Assembly: GCA_009760885.1 (NCBI GenBank)
Contig: CM019713.1
Coordinates: forward strand, 22,576,427-22,640,426
Source of the DNA: Achatina immaculata
Taxonomy: Eukaryota; Mollusca; Gastropoda; Stylommatophora; Achatinidae
Length of the DNA: 64,000 nucleotides
Direction: 5' to 3'
The position numbers were made by a program, and so were the translations under genes. The notes beneath the pieces are model-generated. The model ran no database searches. It saw only the letters and a program-made list of their open reading frames with translations, and was not told where the DNA came from. Positions within the stretch are counted from its first letter, which is position 1. Each line of letters opens with the position of its first letter. Positions 22,815 through 35,814 of this stretch are shown here, one piece after another.

Positions 22815-23285
22815 AGCTCAGGCATGGGCCAACCTTTTTTTGTTCGAAAAGAGGGGGTTTGGGGGGTATGTGTACAAAAATAACTTTCTCCATCTTCACC
22901 ACGTGGGCCACACACTTCCCATTATAAAAATGTCTGACTTATTAACATCAAAACAATTAAATTTAATCCACTTGAACGTGTGAAGTTTTTACTAAAGTAA
23001 GTATTTGATGGAAAACACTTTGTCGCAACTTTCAAGTTGTTTTCTAAGTGTTTATCTGCTAGCCTTTGTCTTATTTTACAAATGCTGTAGTAATTTCAGT
23101 CTAAAAAGCAACTGTTTACATTTGTATGTACTTCCAAAGATTGAAGATAAAATCAATACTATTAACTTCCAGCAAAATTATGAGGTTTTAAAAAGGAACT
23201 ACCTTGACTGGCTGCGGGCCACAACAAATGTTGCTGCGGGCCATAATGCCACACGGGCCAAGGGTTGCCCATATGTGGTCTAGCT
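22815..23285. mobile_element. Possible hAT-type non-autonomous DNA transposon
   Basis: The left end reads GGCATGGGCCAACCTTTTTT. The right end, on the minus strand, reads CACATATGGGCAACCCTTGG. Both ends are followed inward by GGGCC-containing words (CGTGGGCCACA; GCGGGCCATAATG, GCGGGCCACAACA). This end style (TGGGCAACC plus GGGCC boxes) is common in hAT-derived MITEs. I see no transposase and could not settle an 8-bp target duplication, so this is tentative. Confidence 0.4.
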
Positions 23286-23593
23286 AGACAACTATGTGAC
23301 TATCAGAGCTTCTGTTAAAACTTCCTCTTTCTCACCCTCAACTCTTTTTCTCTAACATGTTAATACAGGACACACACACACTCTCTCTCTCTCTCCCTCT
23401 CTCTCTCTCCCTCCCTCTATCTCTCTCTCTCAAATAAGTGCATTGAAAAACCAAGGCAGAGATTGTCCGTGTGTGTGAAACAATGGACGCCGAGTTAGAC
23501 GAGTGCGGCTGTTCTGGAGCACACAATAAAAACAAAGCAACAGAAAACAGGAAGAAAATGAAGGAGAATTTTGATACTCTTGAACTGTATAAG
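23286..23593. other. CT-rich stretch, no gene
   Basis: A CT-dinucleotide-rich tract spans about 23370-23430; the remainder up to M6 is unremarkable. Confidence 0.6.
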
Positions 23594-23992
23594 AACCCAC
23601 CAGGATGGCAACACTAAGAACCCACCAGGATGGCAACACTAAGAACCCACCAGGATGGCAACACTAAGAACCCACCAGGATGGCAACACTAAGAACCCAC
23701 CAGGATGGCAACACTAAGAACCCACCAGGATGGCAACACTATGAACACACCAGGATGGCAACACTAAGAACACACCAGGATGGCAACACTAAGAACCCAC
23801 CAGGATGGCAACACTATGAACACACCAGGATGGCAACACTAAGAACACACCAGGATGGCAACACTAAGAACACACCAGGATGGCAACACTATGAACACAC
23901 CAGGATGGCAACACTAAGAACACACCAGGATGGCAACACTAAGAACCCACCAGGATGGCAACACTAAGAACACACCAGGATGGCAACACTAA
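23594..23992. repeat. Minisatellite M6 (25-bp unit, 16 copies)
   Basis: The unit is ACCAGGATGGCAACACTA plus AGAACCC, AGAACAC or TGAACAC. The three variants are interspersed in a pattern suggesting duplication of blocks. The reading frame rotates with each unit because 25 is not a multiple of three, which creates a 95-codon open frame without coding meaning. Confidence 0.95.
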
Positions 23993-24097
23993 CACTACAT
24001 TTGTGCATAAAGTGTGCATGTTTCGGCGTACTGGGCCTGAGTTTGCTGAACGAGTTTGTCGTTACCACTAAAGTCTACAATCTCTCTAGAAACTGAT

Positions 24098-24410
24098 GCG
24101 TGTCTGATTCTTGCGATACCATGCATCATTTGTGTTGTATACTTCTATCACGTCTGATTCTTGCGATACCATGCATCATTTGTGTTGTATACTTCTATCA
24201 CGTCTGATTCTTGCGATACCATGCATCATTTGTGTTGTATACTTCTATCACGTTCGATTCTTGCGATACCATGCATCATTTGTGTTGTATACTTCTATCA
24301 CGTCTGATTCTTGCGATACCATGCATCATTTGTGTTGTATTTCTCTCACGTCTGGTTCTTGAGATGACATGCATCATTTGTTTTGTATACTTCTCTCACG
24401 TGTGGTTCTA
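24098..24410. repeat. Minisatellite M7 (50-bp unit, 6 copies)
   Basis: Units contain GATTCTTGCGATACCATGCA, TCATTTGTGTTGTATACTTC and TATCACGTCT. The last two units are diverged (TTCTCTCACG), marking the older edge. Confidence 0.94.
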
Positions 24411-25984
24411 GAAAAATTTGTTTAGCATAATCGACCACAGCTACAATAAATCATGCAGCACTGCATTATCCATCACCTTTGCGCCAGCTTTCTAGTATGG
24501 AGCTCACTTCTTACACAAATAACCTTGCGCCTCGAAGCACAGTTGCTCTCCGTTATGGCATGTTCTCTCGACAGCTGTTTCCGTCAGTTATAATGAGGGA
24601 AAAATCTCTCATACCTATTTTACAAATTTATTTGTATCTCTTTTTTTTCCATGTTATGTGTATCCCTCCACAAGTTGCACACACGCTGTGTGCATACATG
24701 TGTTTCTGTTCTGTTGTGCTGTAGCATCAGCACCGCACAGCTCTATAAACAACACTAGCAAGCTGGGAAGATTTTCCACACCTATGGCAAATCAATGCTC
24801 AAAGTGATATTTACAATTTTCTAACCCAAACCACAGTTTTGAACTCCAGAGCAACTTCCTGTCAGCTTCCTTCCAACATTTCTCATCAAAATTATTCTGA
24901 CAGAGCATGGAAACTATCTCAGGCGCGAAAGCGTTAAGTCTCTGTAGCAGCATCAAGACCCACAAGTCTACTCTTCTGCAACATGGCATGCAGATGGCTT
25001 TAGTACAAACTGGGGATCGGCCCTATGGTCTGAGACAAGTGTCAAGAGGAACACAAGTTGGGTAAAAAGTTGTGTGGACTTTTTCGCCATCACCTGCACC
25101 AATATCCATCATCCAACAACACATTTACTGATAGGCCAGATCAGTATTAATACTGCAAGTTTAAATAATAATGAAAGCATTTTCCTCACATGCACAGCAA
25201 CGACTGCGTGCGCGCACTGATTTTTTTTTCTGTCTTGTGCTGAAATGTACACTTAGTGCGCAAACCGGCATATCTCTACTTGCACAACGTGATGCACTGG
25301 AAATACAAGCGTTCTTCCGTTTGCAAAAAGCGTGTCTTTACAAAAACTTGTAGCTGCTGACCCATGAGGACTTGCTGAAGAAAAGGAACAAAGTAAATAT
25401 GAGCGCAGATTTAAGTAAACACTTATCGCTGGTTTCTTCTCTGACTTTACCCGTGCTCATTAGTTCCTTCTTCGTGCAAAGCAAACATTTCTTCACTCGA
25501 CCAAACGCTCGTCAAGACTGCCGTGGATTGAGACAAAGTTTGTAGACGGTAGGCTGAAACGGCCGCGCTTGCAAGGCTGTGGAGTCCACGTTGAAAGCAC
25601 AAGCTAGTATTGGAAGCAATTTACCGTGGCGTCAGAGTCAGTATAAACTCCATGAGGAACTAGAGGTAGGCAAAAGATAAAATACAGGACTCGGAGCGAG
25701 AAGTAATTGAGAATGTAGTTGGAGCAAGATGAAAAGTACCATTTATGACGGAGTGGGACAAAAGAAAAACAGAGGTAATGCGATCACAGGTTTATGTACT
25801 AACTCTTCGACTATACTTAAAGCAACGGCTACTCACAGATATAAAAATAAGAAGAAATGTTGTCCATGTGAACAGCTGCTCATTAATATTGTTTTTATCT
25901 TCTACTGGTGATGTTACTAAACATTTAAACAGACAGATCGCATATACCGATGTACACATCAATAAGTAAATAGATCAGATGTTG
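24411..25984. other. DIP2 intron 1, no gene seen
   Basis: I found no transposon, RNA gene or exon-like segment. Short open frames here (about 60-80 codons) show no recognisable motif. Confidence 0.55.
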
Positions 25985-26435
25985 TTGTTGGATGTTCCTT
26001 AACCAGTCAGTCAGTCATTTGCTGTAAGCAAGATGACCTGCTGCTGATGCGTCCATTCGCATATCATCAACGATGTCTTGCAGCCATCTTCGCCTTGGTC
26101 TTCCTCTCCTTTTTTCCCATTATGTACCCTTCCAAGACGGTCTTCTCTAAATTGTCATAATGTTTAATGTGTCCATAATATTTAAGTTTTCTCTGTTTAA
26201 TCTTCCTTACTAGCCAATCTTCTTCAATAATAAGTTCTTATAGTATGGATATATTTGTTCTTTTTTGTATCCATGATATTTGATGAACTCTTCTGTAGCA
26301 TTTACATTCAAAGGCATTTATGCGTTTCTCAGCTGTTGTGTTAAGTGCCCAGGTTTCACAGGCATAAGTTTCCATGGGAAAGATACATGGCCTTAAAAAT
26401 CTTATTTTTGTGGTTCTGTCTGCTCCTCTCCGTTT
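25985..26435 (-). mobile_element. LINE B 3' fragment (part 1)
   Basis: The minus strand matches the family B C-terminal region: RGADR, FPMETYACETW, NTTAEKRINAFECKC, KEQIYPY, KLKYYGHIKHYDNLE, then GKRRPRRRWLQDIVDDMRMD. It is heavily broken. It is continued by 26749-26960 after an insertion. Confidence 0.8.
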
Positions 26436-26748
26436 GTTAAAAAAAATATGTTACAAGATCTGTATTTACAATGTATTTTTGTTTATGTATATGTCTGTGT
26501 GTGCGTGTATGTGTGCGAGTGCAATTTTATTAGGTTAATTACTTCTTCTCTTTTACTCTGAATGTAATAGTTTAATCTTACACTCTTTTGATATGTTTTT
26601 TTCCCTAAGGTAATTTGTATACTTCTATTAAACTGAGTGTGTGGGAAGAATGAAAGATGGTGTGATAAAGGGCAGAATGTAAGACGGGCCTGCGTGCCCA
26701 ATTCTTTAGCCTTTAAAAATAAAGATTCATTCATTCATTCGTTCATTC
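26436..26748 (+). mobile_element. Unidentified insertion with ATTC-repeat tail
   Basis: About 310 bp interrupts a LINE B fragment at the sequence CTCTCC-ACAG. TCTCC occurs at both ends, a possible 5-bp target duplication. It ends on the plus strand with AATAAAGATTCATTCATTC, that is, a polyadenylation-like AATAAA followed by an ATTC microsatellite, resembling the 3' end of a retroposed sequence. I do not recognise the body. Confidence 0.5.
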
Positions 26749-26960
26749 TCCACAGCTTTTAAGTTGTTTTATTTTTTGAAGAGCGATAGATATCTTCTTT
26801 TTAATTTCCCTCATTGTATCTCCATTATTAGTTAGTAGTGATCCAAGATATTCAAAACTCTCCACCTTTTCCAATTTGTCCTCATTGATACATATTTCAG
26901 GTGCCTTAGTTGTTTTTGTTTTGTCAATTGTCATAAATTTAGGGGTTTTTTTGCATTAAG
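26749..26960 (-). mobile_element. LINE B fragment (part 2)
   Basis: The minus strand reads TIDKTKTTKAPEICINEDKL, then VESFEYLGSLLTNNGDTMRE and IKKKISIALQKIKQLK, the region after the RT YADD motif in family B. It ends where minisatellite M8 starts. Confidence 0.85.
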
Positions 26961-26962
26961 AT

Positions 26963-27610
26963 AACTACAGTGATGACAGTGTCACAGTCATGATAGCTAG
27001 CAGTGATGACAGTGTCACAGTCATGTTAGCTAGCAGTGATGACAGTGTCACAGTCATGTTAGCTAGCAGTGATGACAGTGTCACAGTCATCCTAGCTAGC
27101 AGTGATGACAGTGTCACAGTCATCCTAGCTAGCAGTGATGACAGTGTCACAGTCATCCTAGCTAGCAGTGATGACAGTGTCACAGTCATGTTAGCTAGCA
27201 GTGATGACAGTGTCACAGTCATCCTAGCTAGCAGTGATGATAGTGTCACAGTCATCCTAGCTAGCAGTGATGACAGTGTCACAGTCATGTTAGCTAGCAG
27301 TGATGACAGTGTCATAGTCATGATAGCTAGCAGTGATGACAGTGTCACAGTCATGTTAGCTAGCAGTGATGACAGTGTCACAGTCATGATAGCTAGCAGT
27401 GATGACAGTGTCACAGTCATGATAGTTAGCAGTGATGACAGTATCACGGTCATGATAGCTAGCAGTGATGACAGTATCACAGTCATCCTAACTAGCAGTG
27501 ATGACAGTATCACAGTCATCCTAGCTAGCAGTGATGACAGTATCAGTCATGATAGCTAGCAGTGATGCCAGTATCAGTAATGCTAGCTAGCAGTGATGAC
27601 AGTATCACAG
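26963..27610. repeat. Minisatellite M8 (33-bp unit, about 19 copies)
   Basis: Unit: AGCTAGCAGTGATGACAGTG, then TCACAGTCATG or TCACAGTCATCCT. It contains the palindrome AGCTAGC-like core and a GTGATGACAGTGTCAC near-palindrome. As 33 is a multiple of three and neither strand has a stop, both strands are open for about 185 codons; I regard these as non-coding. The rightmost units are diverged (GTATCACAGTC, GTATCAGTAATG). Confidence 0.95.
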
Positions 27611-27847
27611 TCACATCAGCTGTTAGTGTGGATGCATTAAAACTGCTGAAACATACATTTAATGTACACTCACAGTGTAAGGATGTGGAGAAAAGCCATA
27701 TAAAGACTGACTGGATATGTGTTATACAGGCCCGAAGAACAAAGATGAAAAACAGTTTAATGTAGCCATTTTTACCCCAGTATTAATTTACTTAGCAGAA
27801 CTTCCACTAAGCACATAGAAAAACATACTGAACCAAAGAACACTAAG

Positions 27848-30726
27848 ATGGCCACAGGTTGGACCATGAAACAAGAATATGTGAATACTGTAACTGTAAT
27901 ACAGAAAACTGTAACACAGTACTTCAAGAGCGAAAATGATGGTATCTTTATATACTCTGGTAAAGAATTAAGAGGAAAGAACGGAGTGGCTTTTTACTTG
28001 GTGAAATTAACATCAAAAGCATTACTAGGTTACAACCCAGTAAATGGTAGAATCCTCACTATCAGACTTAAAGGCACACCTAAAACAACAATTATCCTGA
28101 TATTTGCACCTTCATCAGCACCAGAAGAAGAAGTCTTTATAACACACTGCAAACAAAGATAGACCAGACATGAAAAAATGATATTGTATTAATACTGGGT
28201 GATTTTAATGTAAAGATTGGTACAGAAAGAGCAGAAGACGAAGGATATGTTTTGGGGAAATTTAGTACAGGACACGGAAATGAGGCAGGTGACAATCTAG
28301 TGGGGTTTTGCATGGAAAATGAGCTAATGGTTGCAAACACACTTTTTAGACAACATCCAAGAAGACTTTACACATGGACATCACCTGATGGTAAAACCAA
28401 GAATCAATTAGATTACATTTTAGTGCAAAGAAGGTGGAGATCAAGTATAACTTCAGCAAAAATTCTACCAGGTGCCAATCATGACATGGACCATGATTTA
28501 TTAACAGCAGGCATGACTATAAAGATAAAAAAGACAGTTAAGGTATCAAGACCCTGATATCAAGATATCTTATTAAGAGCAACTAAAAATATGGTTCCAA
28601 TAAAGAAAACATAAAAGAATGAATAGATTACAACAGGCACATTAGAACTAATAAAACAAAGCAGAGAAATGAAGATGAAACCTAGGAAAAGATAAAAAAA
28701 AACAATACATACAAGACTGTTGTGAAAGAATAGAAGAACATCAGAAGTGTGGAAGCGACAGTGAAATGTTTAAAGAAATGAAGACATTAACAAGAAATGT
28801 CACACCTAAGCTAAATATAATTTGTGATGAGATGGGAAAGACCTTGACAGAGACAGAGGAAATTCTAGAAAGATGGAAGGAATATTACAGAGTAATGTAT
28901 GATACAACTGACTGTGAAAGCAGAAATCAACAGTGTGAATTATTATTGGAGGAGAAAGAACCTGAACTGACATTTAAAGAGGTTTTACGGGCAATAAAGA
29001 ATCCAGGAAAAAAAAGGTAAATCACCAGGATGTGATGAGATAACAGCTGAACTTATTAAAGCAGGAGGAAAGGAATGTGCTACAATATATCATGCACTTT
29101 GTAAAACGATATGGCATTCAGGTATTTGGCCAAAAAAAAAAAGGAAAATAACTATATATTCATACAAATACCAAAAAAGGGTAACTTGAAATTATCCACA
29201 AACTATAGAACTGATGCTTTGATTAGTCATGTAAGTAAAATTCTATTTAAACTCATAATGGGTAGACTTAGTAAGAAAACAGAAGGAGAAATCAATATGG
29301 TCCAAGCTGACTTTAGACAAGGAAGAGGAATAAGATATCATATTTTCAACATAAGATTAATAATAGAGAAATGCAGAGAATTTAAAGTGAATCTATATTT
29401 ATCTTTTATAGACTATTCAAAGATATTTGATTGTGTACAACACCAGAAACTTTGAGAAATACTGGAAAAAAAATGGGATTTCCAACATATGCAATACAAT
29501 TAATATCTCTCTCTCTGAACCTTAAGTGCCCAAGTCACATTGAGCTTCCGCAAGGGTTTTCCACAACCACCTGTCATTTGCCTTTTTTTCCCCATTCTTG
29601 CCCAAGTGAGCCCTCTGTTACTCAACATCCTCTCTGTTGTTTTTCTCCATATCTCCTTTGGTTTACCCTTACTTCTGTTCCCCTGTGGTGTCCATCTTAG
29701 TGTTATTTTTGGCAGTGAATCATCAGTCATCTGGAGCACATGTCCCAACCATCGCCAGCATCTTTCCTCAATAATTACTGTCGGTGACCTCATTTGCATT
29801 TCTGACAACAAGATGTTATTTCATACAGTGTTTAGAAAAAATATTCATATAATTTTTCATAAACATTTAGTCTGTAAAGAATTCCGCTTGTTTTCTATAT
29901 TTTTTGTGATTGTTCAGCATTCACTTCCATAGAGTAGTACATTTAGAACATTACTCTTAAATATCCTGATTTTCATCTACAAATTATACAATTAATATCA
30001 CTGCTGTATGTAGACCAACAAGCAGCAGTAAGAATAAATGGTGAAACAACAACTTGGTTTGACATAAAACAAGGGGTCTGTCAGGGCTGCATACTGTCGC
30101 CTTACTTGTATACTGAAAATATAATGAGGAATGTTAGAGATGATGTAGACAAAGAATATTACGATGCCATAACAATTGGAGGTTATGAAATACCAGAGAT
30201 TATATATGCTGATGACACAGTATTACTGTCCACAACACAAAAACGAATGGAAAAACTAATTATGTCAGTCCGAAAGAACAGCGAAGAGCAGAACCTCTAT
30301 CTTAATGCAAAGAAAACTAAAGTGATGACAACTGACAAAACAAACAAGGCAACTGAAATATGTATCAATGAGGAAAAACTAGAAGAAGTGGAGAGAAAAT
30401 ATTTTTAAACATACAAAAGCTGTGGAGAGGAATCATCTTTCCCTTTGCAACCTATGGCTGTGAGACTTGGACACTTAACAAAACAGCTGAGAAACATATA
30501 AACTTCTTTGAATGTAAATGCTACAGAAGAGTCCTTCAAATATCATGGACACAAGAAAGAACAAATACCACAAGAACTTAATACTGAAGAAGGCTGGCTA
30601 GTAAAGAAGATTAAACAGAGAAAACTTAAATATTTTGGACACATTAAACGTCACGACAATTTAGAGAAGACCGTCTTGGAAGGGTACATAATGGGGAAAA
30701 GAAAGAGAGATAGACCAAGGCGAAAA
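27848..30726 (+). mobile_element. LINE B, longest copy (endonuclease plus RT), interrupted
   Basis: The order on the plus strand is as follows. Endonuclease pieces come first: FIYSGKELRGKNGVAFYLV, ILIFAPSSAPEEEVF, then GDFNVKIG-like, TLFRQHPRRLYTWTSPDGK and NQLDYILVQRRWRSS. Then ERWKEYYRVMYDTTDCESRN and KGNLKLSTNYRTDALISHVS. Then RT motif A, YLSFIDYSKIFDCV (about 29395-29440), then after the nested family C insertion WFDIKQGVCQGCILSPYL (about 30055) and YADDTVLLSTTQ (about 30205). Then a C-terminal region with GHIKRHDNLEKTVLEGYIMG. It stops at RPRR near 30726, so the 3' tail is missing. Multiple frameshifts and stops make it dead. The left end is uncertain. Confidence 0.88.
29508..29985 (-). 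mobile_element. LINE C 3' fragment nested in LINE B
   Basis: The minus strand encodes EERCWRWLGHVLQMTDDSLP, KITLRWTPQGNRSKGKPKE and TERMLSNRGLTWAR, the family C C-terminus. ATACAATTAATATC occurs on both sides (29494-29507 and 29986-29999), a 14-bp target-site duplication. The 3' tail is a short GA repeat, seen as TCTCTCTC at 29508. Excising the insert joins the family B frame across the GFPTYAIQLI...LYVDQQAAVRINGE region. Confidence 0.93.
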
Positions 30727-33009
30727 AAAAAAGTTCTCACATTGTTTGCGTTCGCAGAAAAGTTCGGATCTGCTTATGTCGGAGCTACGTACGTCAGGGG
30801 TCCATCTGCATGCAAGATAACTGCACTGAATCTTCCTATAAAGTGTTTCATACTAACAGTCATAATAAGCAGAGACAATACAATATATACAAAGTATACG
30901 TAGCAGACAAAAACAAAATACAAGTCCAAGCTGCAAGCTTTCGGTCTGACTCTTCGATCAAGCTACTCACGTGCCAGTTGGGCTAAAGCTCGTTTATCCG
31001 AGTGTGTTACCACTCAAAAATCATTGGCCTGAAAATGTCATATATGACCTGGCCGCAAACATGAGATGGCGAGATAAAGGCCTCTTAGAACGAGATGTGA
31101 GGGCCGTCGTCAAGAGCTGAAGTTTCCTTTCAAACAAGTTACGTATCTCTGAACTAGTTCTGACAACATGGCTGAGATTAATGAACACTACACAGCTGCA
31201 ATATAGACTGACTTGTACATACGTTATATTCAGCACTAATACTAAACGTTTACACACAGCCCGCACAGTTGATACGAGTGAAGTATCGCCGTATGAGAAA
31301 TGAGACCACGATGCTGAAGGACGTCTTATAGTTCTAAATCACAACAAAGACAACAATACAACGAGTCATTCAGAAGCTTCAAATAACAGGCTGTTGTGCT
31401 GTCACGCCAGTCAAACAACTGTCCCACTTAACAAAACAAAGCACTCCTAGCAGGGTCCTCCTTCCTTAGTACAATGTTTCTCTCACACGTTCACACCATA
31501 CACATATATGCGTGCTTGTGTGACTATGTGCCCACATATATGCGTGTTTGTGTGACTATGTGCCCCGTGTATATCCACATATATGCGTGTTTGTGTGACT
31601 ATGTGCCCCGTGTATATCCACTCAGTTTTACGGTGAACATCTGTTTTCATTCAATGTACTGCGTGCTTTGCGAACATCTCTCCAATTTCAAATATAGGAC
31701 ATCTGATATCATTTTCAAACAGATCAAGTGAACATAAATATAATGATTATGAAATAAATGAAGAAATATACTTGAAATTAATTACGTAAAAAAATTTTTA
31801 AAACAACAAATCAGGACTCTGTGCATTGCTTGCTTGTTTTTTCCCTCACTGCCAACTCACAGACAGTTGTGTGCGTGTGTGTGTGTGCGCGCGGGCCTAT
31901 AAGTTGTATCCACACTACAATTTGCAGGGACAAACATGACATACCGCCCTTCAAAGTCCTTCCATTGCAAAGACTGATCTTGGCGGTCTTATTTATTAGA
32001 AAACATTTCTGGAATTTGTTTTCAGCCGGGCTTTCATCAAGTCCATTCTGGATATAATATCTCCATGTCAGGGAACTGACTTCTCCTGACAGTCTATGGT
32101 TGGGGGAGGGGGTGAGAACGCTGATGACTGTCAATTATGGTTTGTGGTGTCCTGCGTCATCTCAGCACAAATGCTGCTACAGCTTGCCGCGTGCTGCTCC
32201 GACTGTACCTAGACGACACTTCAGCTGCTGAATACTGCAATGTGGACATGGGCAAACATTTCACGTCGCTTTATCAAACGTCTGAATCATTACTGTTTAT
32301 GTTGCTGGACGGCTCGAGCGTTTGTTTTCATCAGCTCAAGTTTGTCCATCGCTGAATGCTGAAAATCACTTGAATGTGCCCCATCATCACCTAGCCTGGT
32401 TTGTTGAAGACTTTTCTTTATTTCTGCAGTCGTTGTGCTAGAAGCTACACACAAAACACCTGTCTCCCGCCCGCGCACACACACGCACTGGACAGCTAGC
32501 TAAACAAATGGCAGGCACAAAAATCACTGTCTATTAGTAGGAGCGTATTTTTGTATTGGTTATCCAGAGAGAAGAGAGCACAAGCTGAAGAGAAAACTAC
32601 ACAAGTATGCTAGTGGTCGCCACAGCAGGGACTGGCAGGAAATCTGAAGCGATAATGTCATCATCATAACACTAGCCCGTCACTTTTTTCACAGACTCCT
32701 GTATGCCTTGCTACATAAACTAAAAACAAAACGCTCGCGTGCCGGTGCAACATAGTAACAACAACGAAACAACAACAGCTGTGTGTCATGTAAGGAAGGA
32801 GCATTCCAGGCGTGTTTATAGCACCGAGGGTCATGAATGATCGTCATTCAGTGATTCTGCTGTAGAGAATCTGTGACTAATCAGTTACAGCGGAGTAGAA
32901 GGAAGAAATATCAAAGCAACAAGTCTTAAATCAAACCACGCACCAGGAATAAAACTGTGGACCAAGTTCAAAGAAGAGACTAATATGATTTTTTTAAATG
33001 AATACTCTG
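30727..33009. other. DIP2 intron 1, no gene seen
   Basis: Three copies of a roughly 32-bp segment (ATATATGCGTGYTTGTGTGA, then CTATGTGCCC) lie at about 31504-31620. A GT/GC dinucleotide run sits near 31870-31892. Otherwise I see no gene, RNA or transposon, although the region is not otherwise low in complexity. Confidence 0.55.
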
Positions 33010-33440
33010 ACATAGAAGCATACACAAGGCATCAGGAAAGCAGACACAAAGTATCAGGGAAGCAGACACAAGGTATCAGGAAAGCAGACACAAAGTATCA
33101 GGGAAGCATACACAAGGCATCAGGAAAGCAGACACAAAGTATCAGGGAAGCAGACACAAAGTATCAGGGAAGCATACACAAGGCATCAGGAAAGCAGACA
33201 CAAAGTATCAGGGAAGCATACACAAGGCATCAGGAAAGCAGACACAAAGTATCAGGGAAGCATACACAAGGCATCAGGAAAGCAGACACAAAGTATCAGG
33301 GAAGCAGACACAAGGTATCAGGAAAGCAGACACAAAGTATCAGGGAAGCATACACAAGGTATCAGGAAAGCAGACACAAAGTATCAGGGAAGCAGACACA
33401 AGGTATCAGGGAAGCAGACACAAGGTATCAGAAAAACAGA
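33010..33440. repeat. Minisatellite M9 (22-bp unit, about 19 copies)
   Basis: Unit: CAGACACAAAGTATCAGGGA plus AG, with variant units CATACACAAGGCATCAGGAA. The two variants alternate in runs. A 155-codon open frame across it is the repeat translated in rotating phase. Confidence 0.95.
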
Positions 33441-34483
33441 CAGTACGTATAACGTAGTGAACATTTTAAGATTATGACCCCGGTACGACAAATGTTTTCC
33501 AACAGGAGGTTAAAAAAAAAAGTAGAGGAAAAAAAAACCAGGAGGAAAAGTGGACAAATTAGGAGGAAAATGTTGAGGCACTGGGGCAGGATGTGGTCGG
33601 AACTGGAGGAACACTTAACATTTTGCCGTAATCACCAGGGCACAGGCCGATGGAGCCTGGGCCACATGAAGTGGGTGATCTTATCCATCATCCACCACAC
33701 AAACAAGCTACAGGACGGGGTTGTGTCTTTCCCTCCCCCCCCCCCCCCAAAAAAAAAAAACCATTCAGGAACACCGCTCGCAGAAAAACCGATAATACTC
33801 CGTCACTCCAGGAATCACAGTAGATGACTGAGAAGAGAGAAAGTGTTACAACACTAACCTTGCTTCATACAAAATATACAGAAAACATAAATATACCTGG
33901 AAAACGCATCTACTCACAGTGGACACTAAACAACACAAAACAAAACAAAACAAAAATGTGGAGCAGATTTACAAACAAACAAAAAACGAAGGACTTTAAA
34001 GAACACAAAATTAATACATAAAACCATAAAAACATACTCAACAAAAACTCTTAGAGAGAGAGAGAGAGAGAGAGTACCGTAATGAAAACCATACTGCTAG
34101 GGAAAGACACGAGAGAGCAAATATGGCAAAATAAACACATACTGGGTAACTTTAAATAAATATGCAGTAGACAGTCCACAGATCAGATTCATTATAATCA
34201 ACCTTCACTGTAGAGACCGCACCAGGTGATGATCAGTTACCGGATACAGAACATTAGCCCGTCCAGTTGTTCAGCAGTTATTTGTCTTCTTCCCCGCCAA
34301 AGCACTGTAGCGTAATTTGTAAACAAAATGTAATGAGGTACTAAATGCATGTATTACATGCAGGTGTTGCAGCCCTAGATATGTAGAAAAGCATGCAATA
34401 ATTACACGATACAAGGCACTCAATTAGCAACAGACTCTGAAAGATTACAGATGGACAACATATTCTGACCACATTTACTAGTA
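33441..34483. other. DIP2 intron 1, simple repeats only
   Basis: There is a poly-C/poly-A junction near 33736-33760, a run of ACAAAACAAAA near 33935-33955 and a GA run at 34052-34073. The minus or plus open frames show no known domain. The last two bases are the left TA of the mariner insertion. Confidence 0.6.
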
Positions 34484-35814
34484 CGAGGGGCATTCTGAAA
34501 GTAATGCACCACGTCGTTTTTCTCAGGAGCTGTTTATTAAAAAATCATGAAATTTATACACAACATACATGGATATGTCATGTAAACATCGGCATTATTC
34601 AACATAACCCCATCAACTTGTACTGCTTTACGCCAGCGCAAAACGAGTGCATGTATTCCTAGCCCGTACCAGATTTTCTCTTGATTATATAGCCATTTCT
34701 TCACTGCATGAATCACTCCTTCGTCATCTTCAAATCTTGCCCCTCAGAGTGCATCTTTAAGTGGGCCAAACAGATGGAAATCAGAGGGTGCCAAATCAGG
34801 ACTATATGGTGGATGGGGTAGTACAGTCCAACCCAGTTTGGTGATTGCTTCCCGTGTTGCCAGACTTGTGTGAGGGCGCACATTGTCGTGAAGGAGAAGA
34901 GAGTCTGGTGGATTCTTGTGCGGCCAAACTCTACGAAAACGATGATTGAGTTTTTTCAGTGTCTTAATGTAAGCTTGCGAATTGATTGTCTCTCCTCTTG
35001 GCATAACATCCACAAGAATCATACCTTCAATGTCCCAAAAGACAATGATCATGACCTTAGAAGTTGTCTTGAATTTCTTTCTTCGTGGTGATTGCGGATG
35101 ATGCCACTCCATTGACTGCCTTTTTGTCTCAGGTTCAAAATGATGTGGCTAGGTTTCGTCACCTGTTACAATCTTAGCCAAAAAGTTATCTCTGTCAGCA
35201 CTGAAACGATCCAACAATTCAGAAAGAATTGCTTTCCTTTGCACTCGACGGTCATTTGTGAGACTCTGAGGAACCCATCTTGCGCAAACCTTAGAAAATC
35301 CGAGAGCTTGTATGACTGCATTTGCACTACCATTGCTGACTGACAGCTCTAAGGCCAATTGTTGTGTAGTGATACGCTTATCAGTAAGAATAATGCCCTC
35401 AGCGTATTTCAACATTTATGCATTGGTGGCTGTGGCAGGACGTCCACAGCGCGGCCAGTCATGCAACTCCTTATCTCCACTTATCGATTCTTTGATTCTC
35501 TGAACCCAACGACTGACTGTACTCCTGTCGACTGCAAAACTTCCATACACATCACATAGACGCTTGTGAATGTTCACAACAGTTTTCTTCTCTGCAACGA
35601 GAAATTCTATGACAATTCGCTGCTTATACCGCAAGTTGCTAACACGCTCCATTTCAACGGTTAAGACAGTCACATTCTTTGGCCGGTTGCGGTGCAATTT
35701 AGTTCACACAATCGCCACATGGCATATTTAAAGTGTGGAAAATTTCACGCTTCTATCTTCATTATTAGCTGAAAAAAAAAACGATGTGGTGCATTACTTT
35801 CTGAACGCCCCTCG
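34484..35814 (-). mobile_element. Mariner transposon with terminal inverted repeats
   Basis: The left end reads CGAGGGGCATTCTGAAAGTA then ATGCACCACGTCG. The right end, reversed, reads CGAGGGGCGTTCAGAAAGTA then ATGCACCACATCG; the ends differ at only three positions over about 38 bases. TA flanks both ends (34482-34483, 35815-35816), the expected Tc1/mariner target duplication. The total length of 1331 bp is normal for mariner. The transposase gene between the ends is described separately. All structural parts are present, so this copy may still be mobilised in trans by a related active transposase. Confidence 0.96.
34537..35697 (-). pseudogene. Mariner transposase, frame kept but three stop codons
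   Basis: The minus strand runs in a single frame from an ATG at 35697 (or 35652, MERVSNLRYKQRIV) to TAA at 34537-34539. N-terminal helix-turn-helix regions include SRWVQRIKESISGDKEL and GRPATATN. The catalytic triad is present: VTGDET (first Asp), LLLHDNVRPHTS (second Asp) and YSPDLAPSDFHLF (third Asp), with exactly 34 residues between the second and third, the D34D signature of mariner. Stop codons interrupt the frame after RPATATNA, directly after GDET (where the family normally has Trp, one base from TAG) and after FGPLKDAL. No frameshift is seen. It would have cut and pasted DNA as a dimer; this copy cannot make full-length protein. Confidence 0.95.

Noticed and set aside
26965..27559. 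Both-strand open frames of about 185 codons in M8
   Set aside because: Same reason: a 33-bp repeat without stops on either strand.
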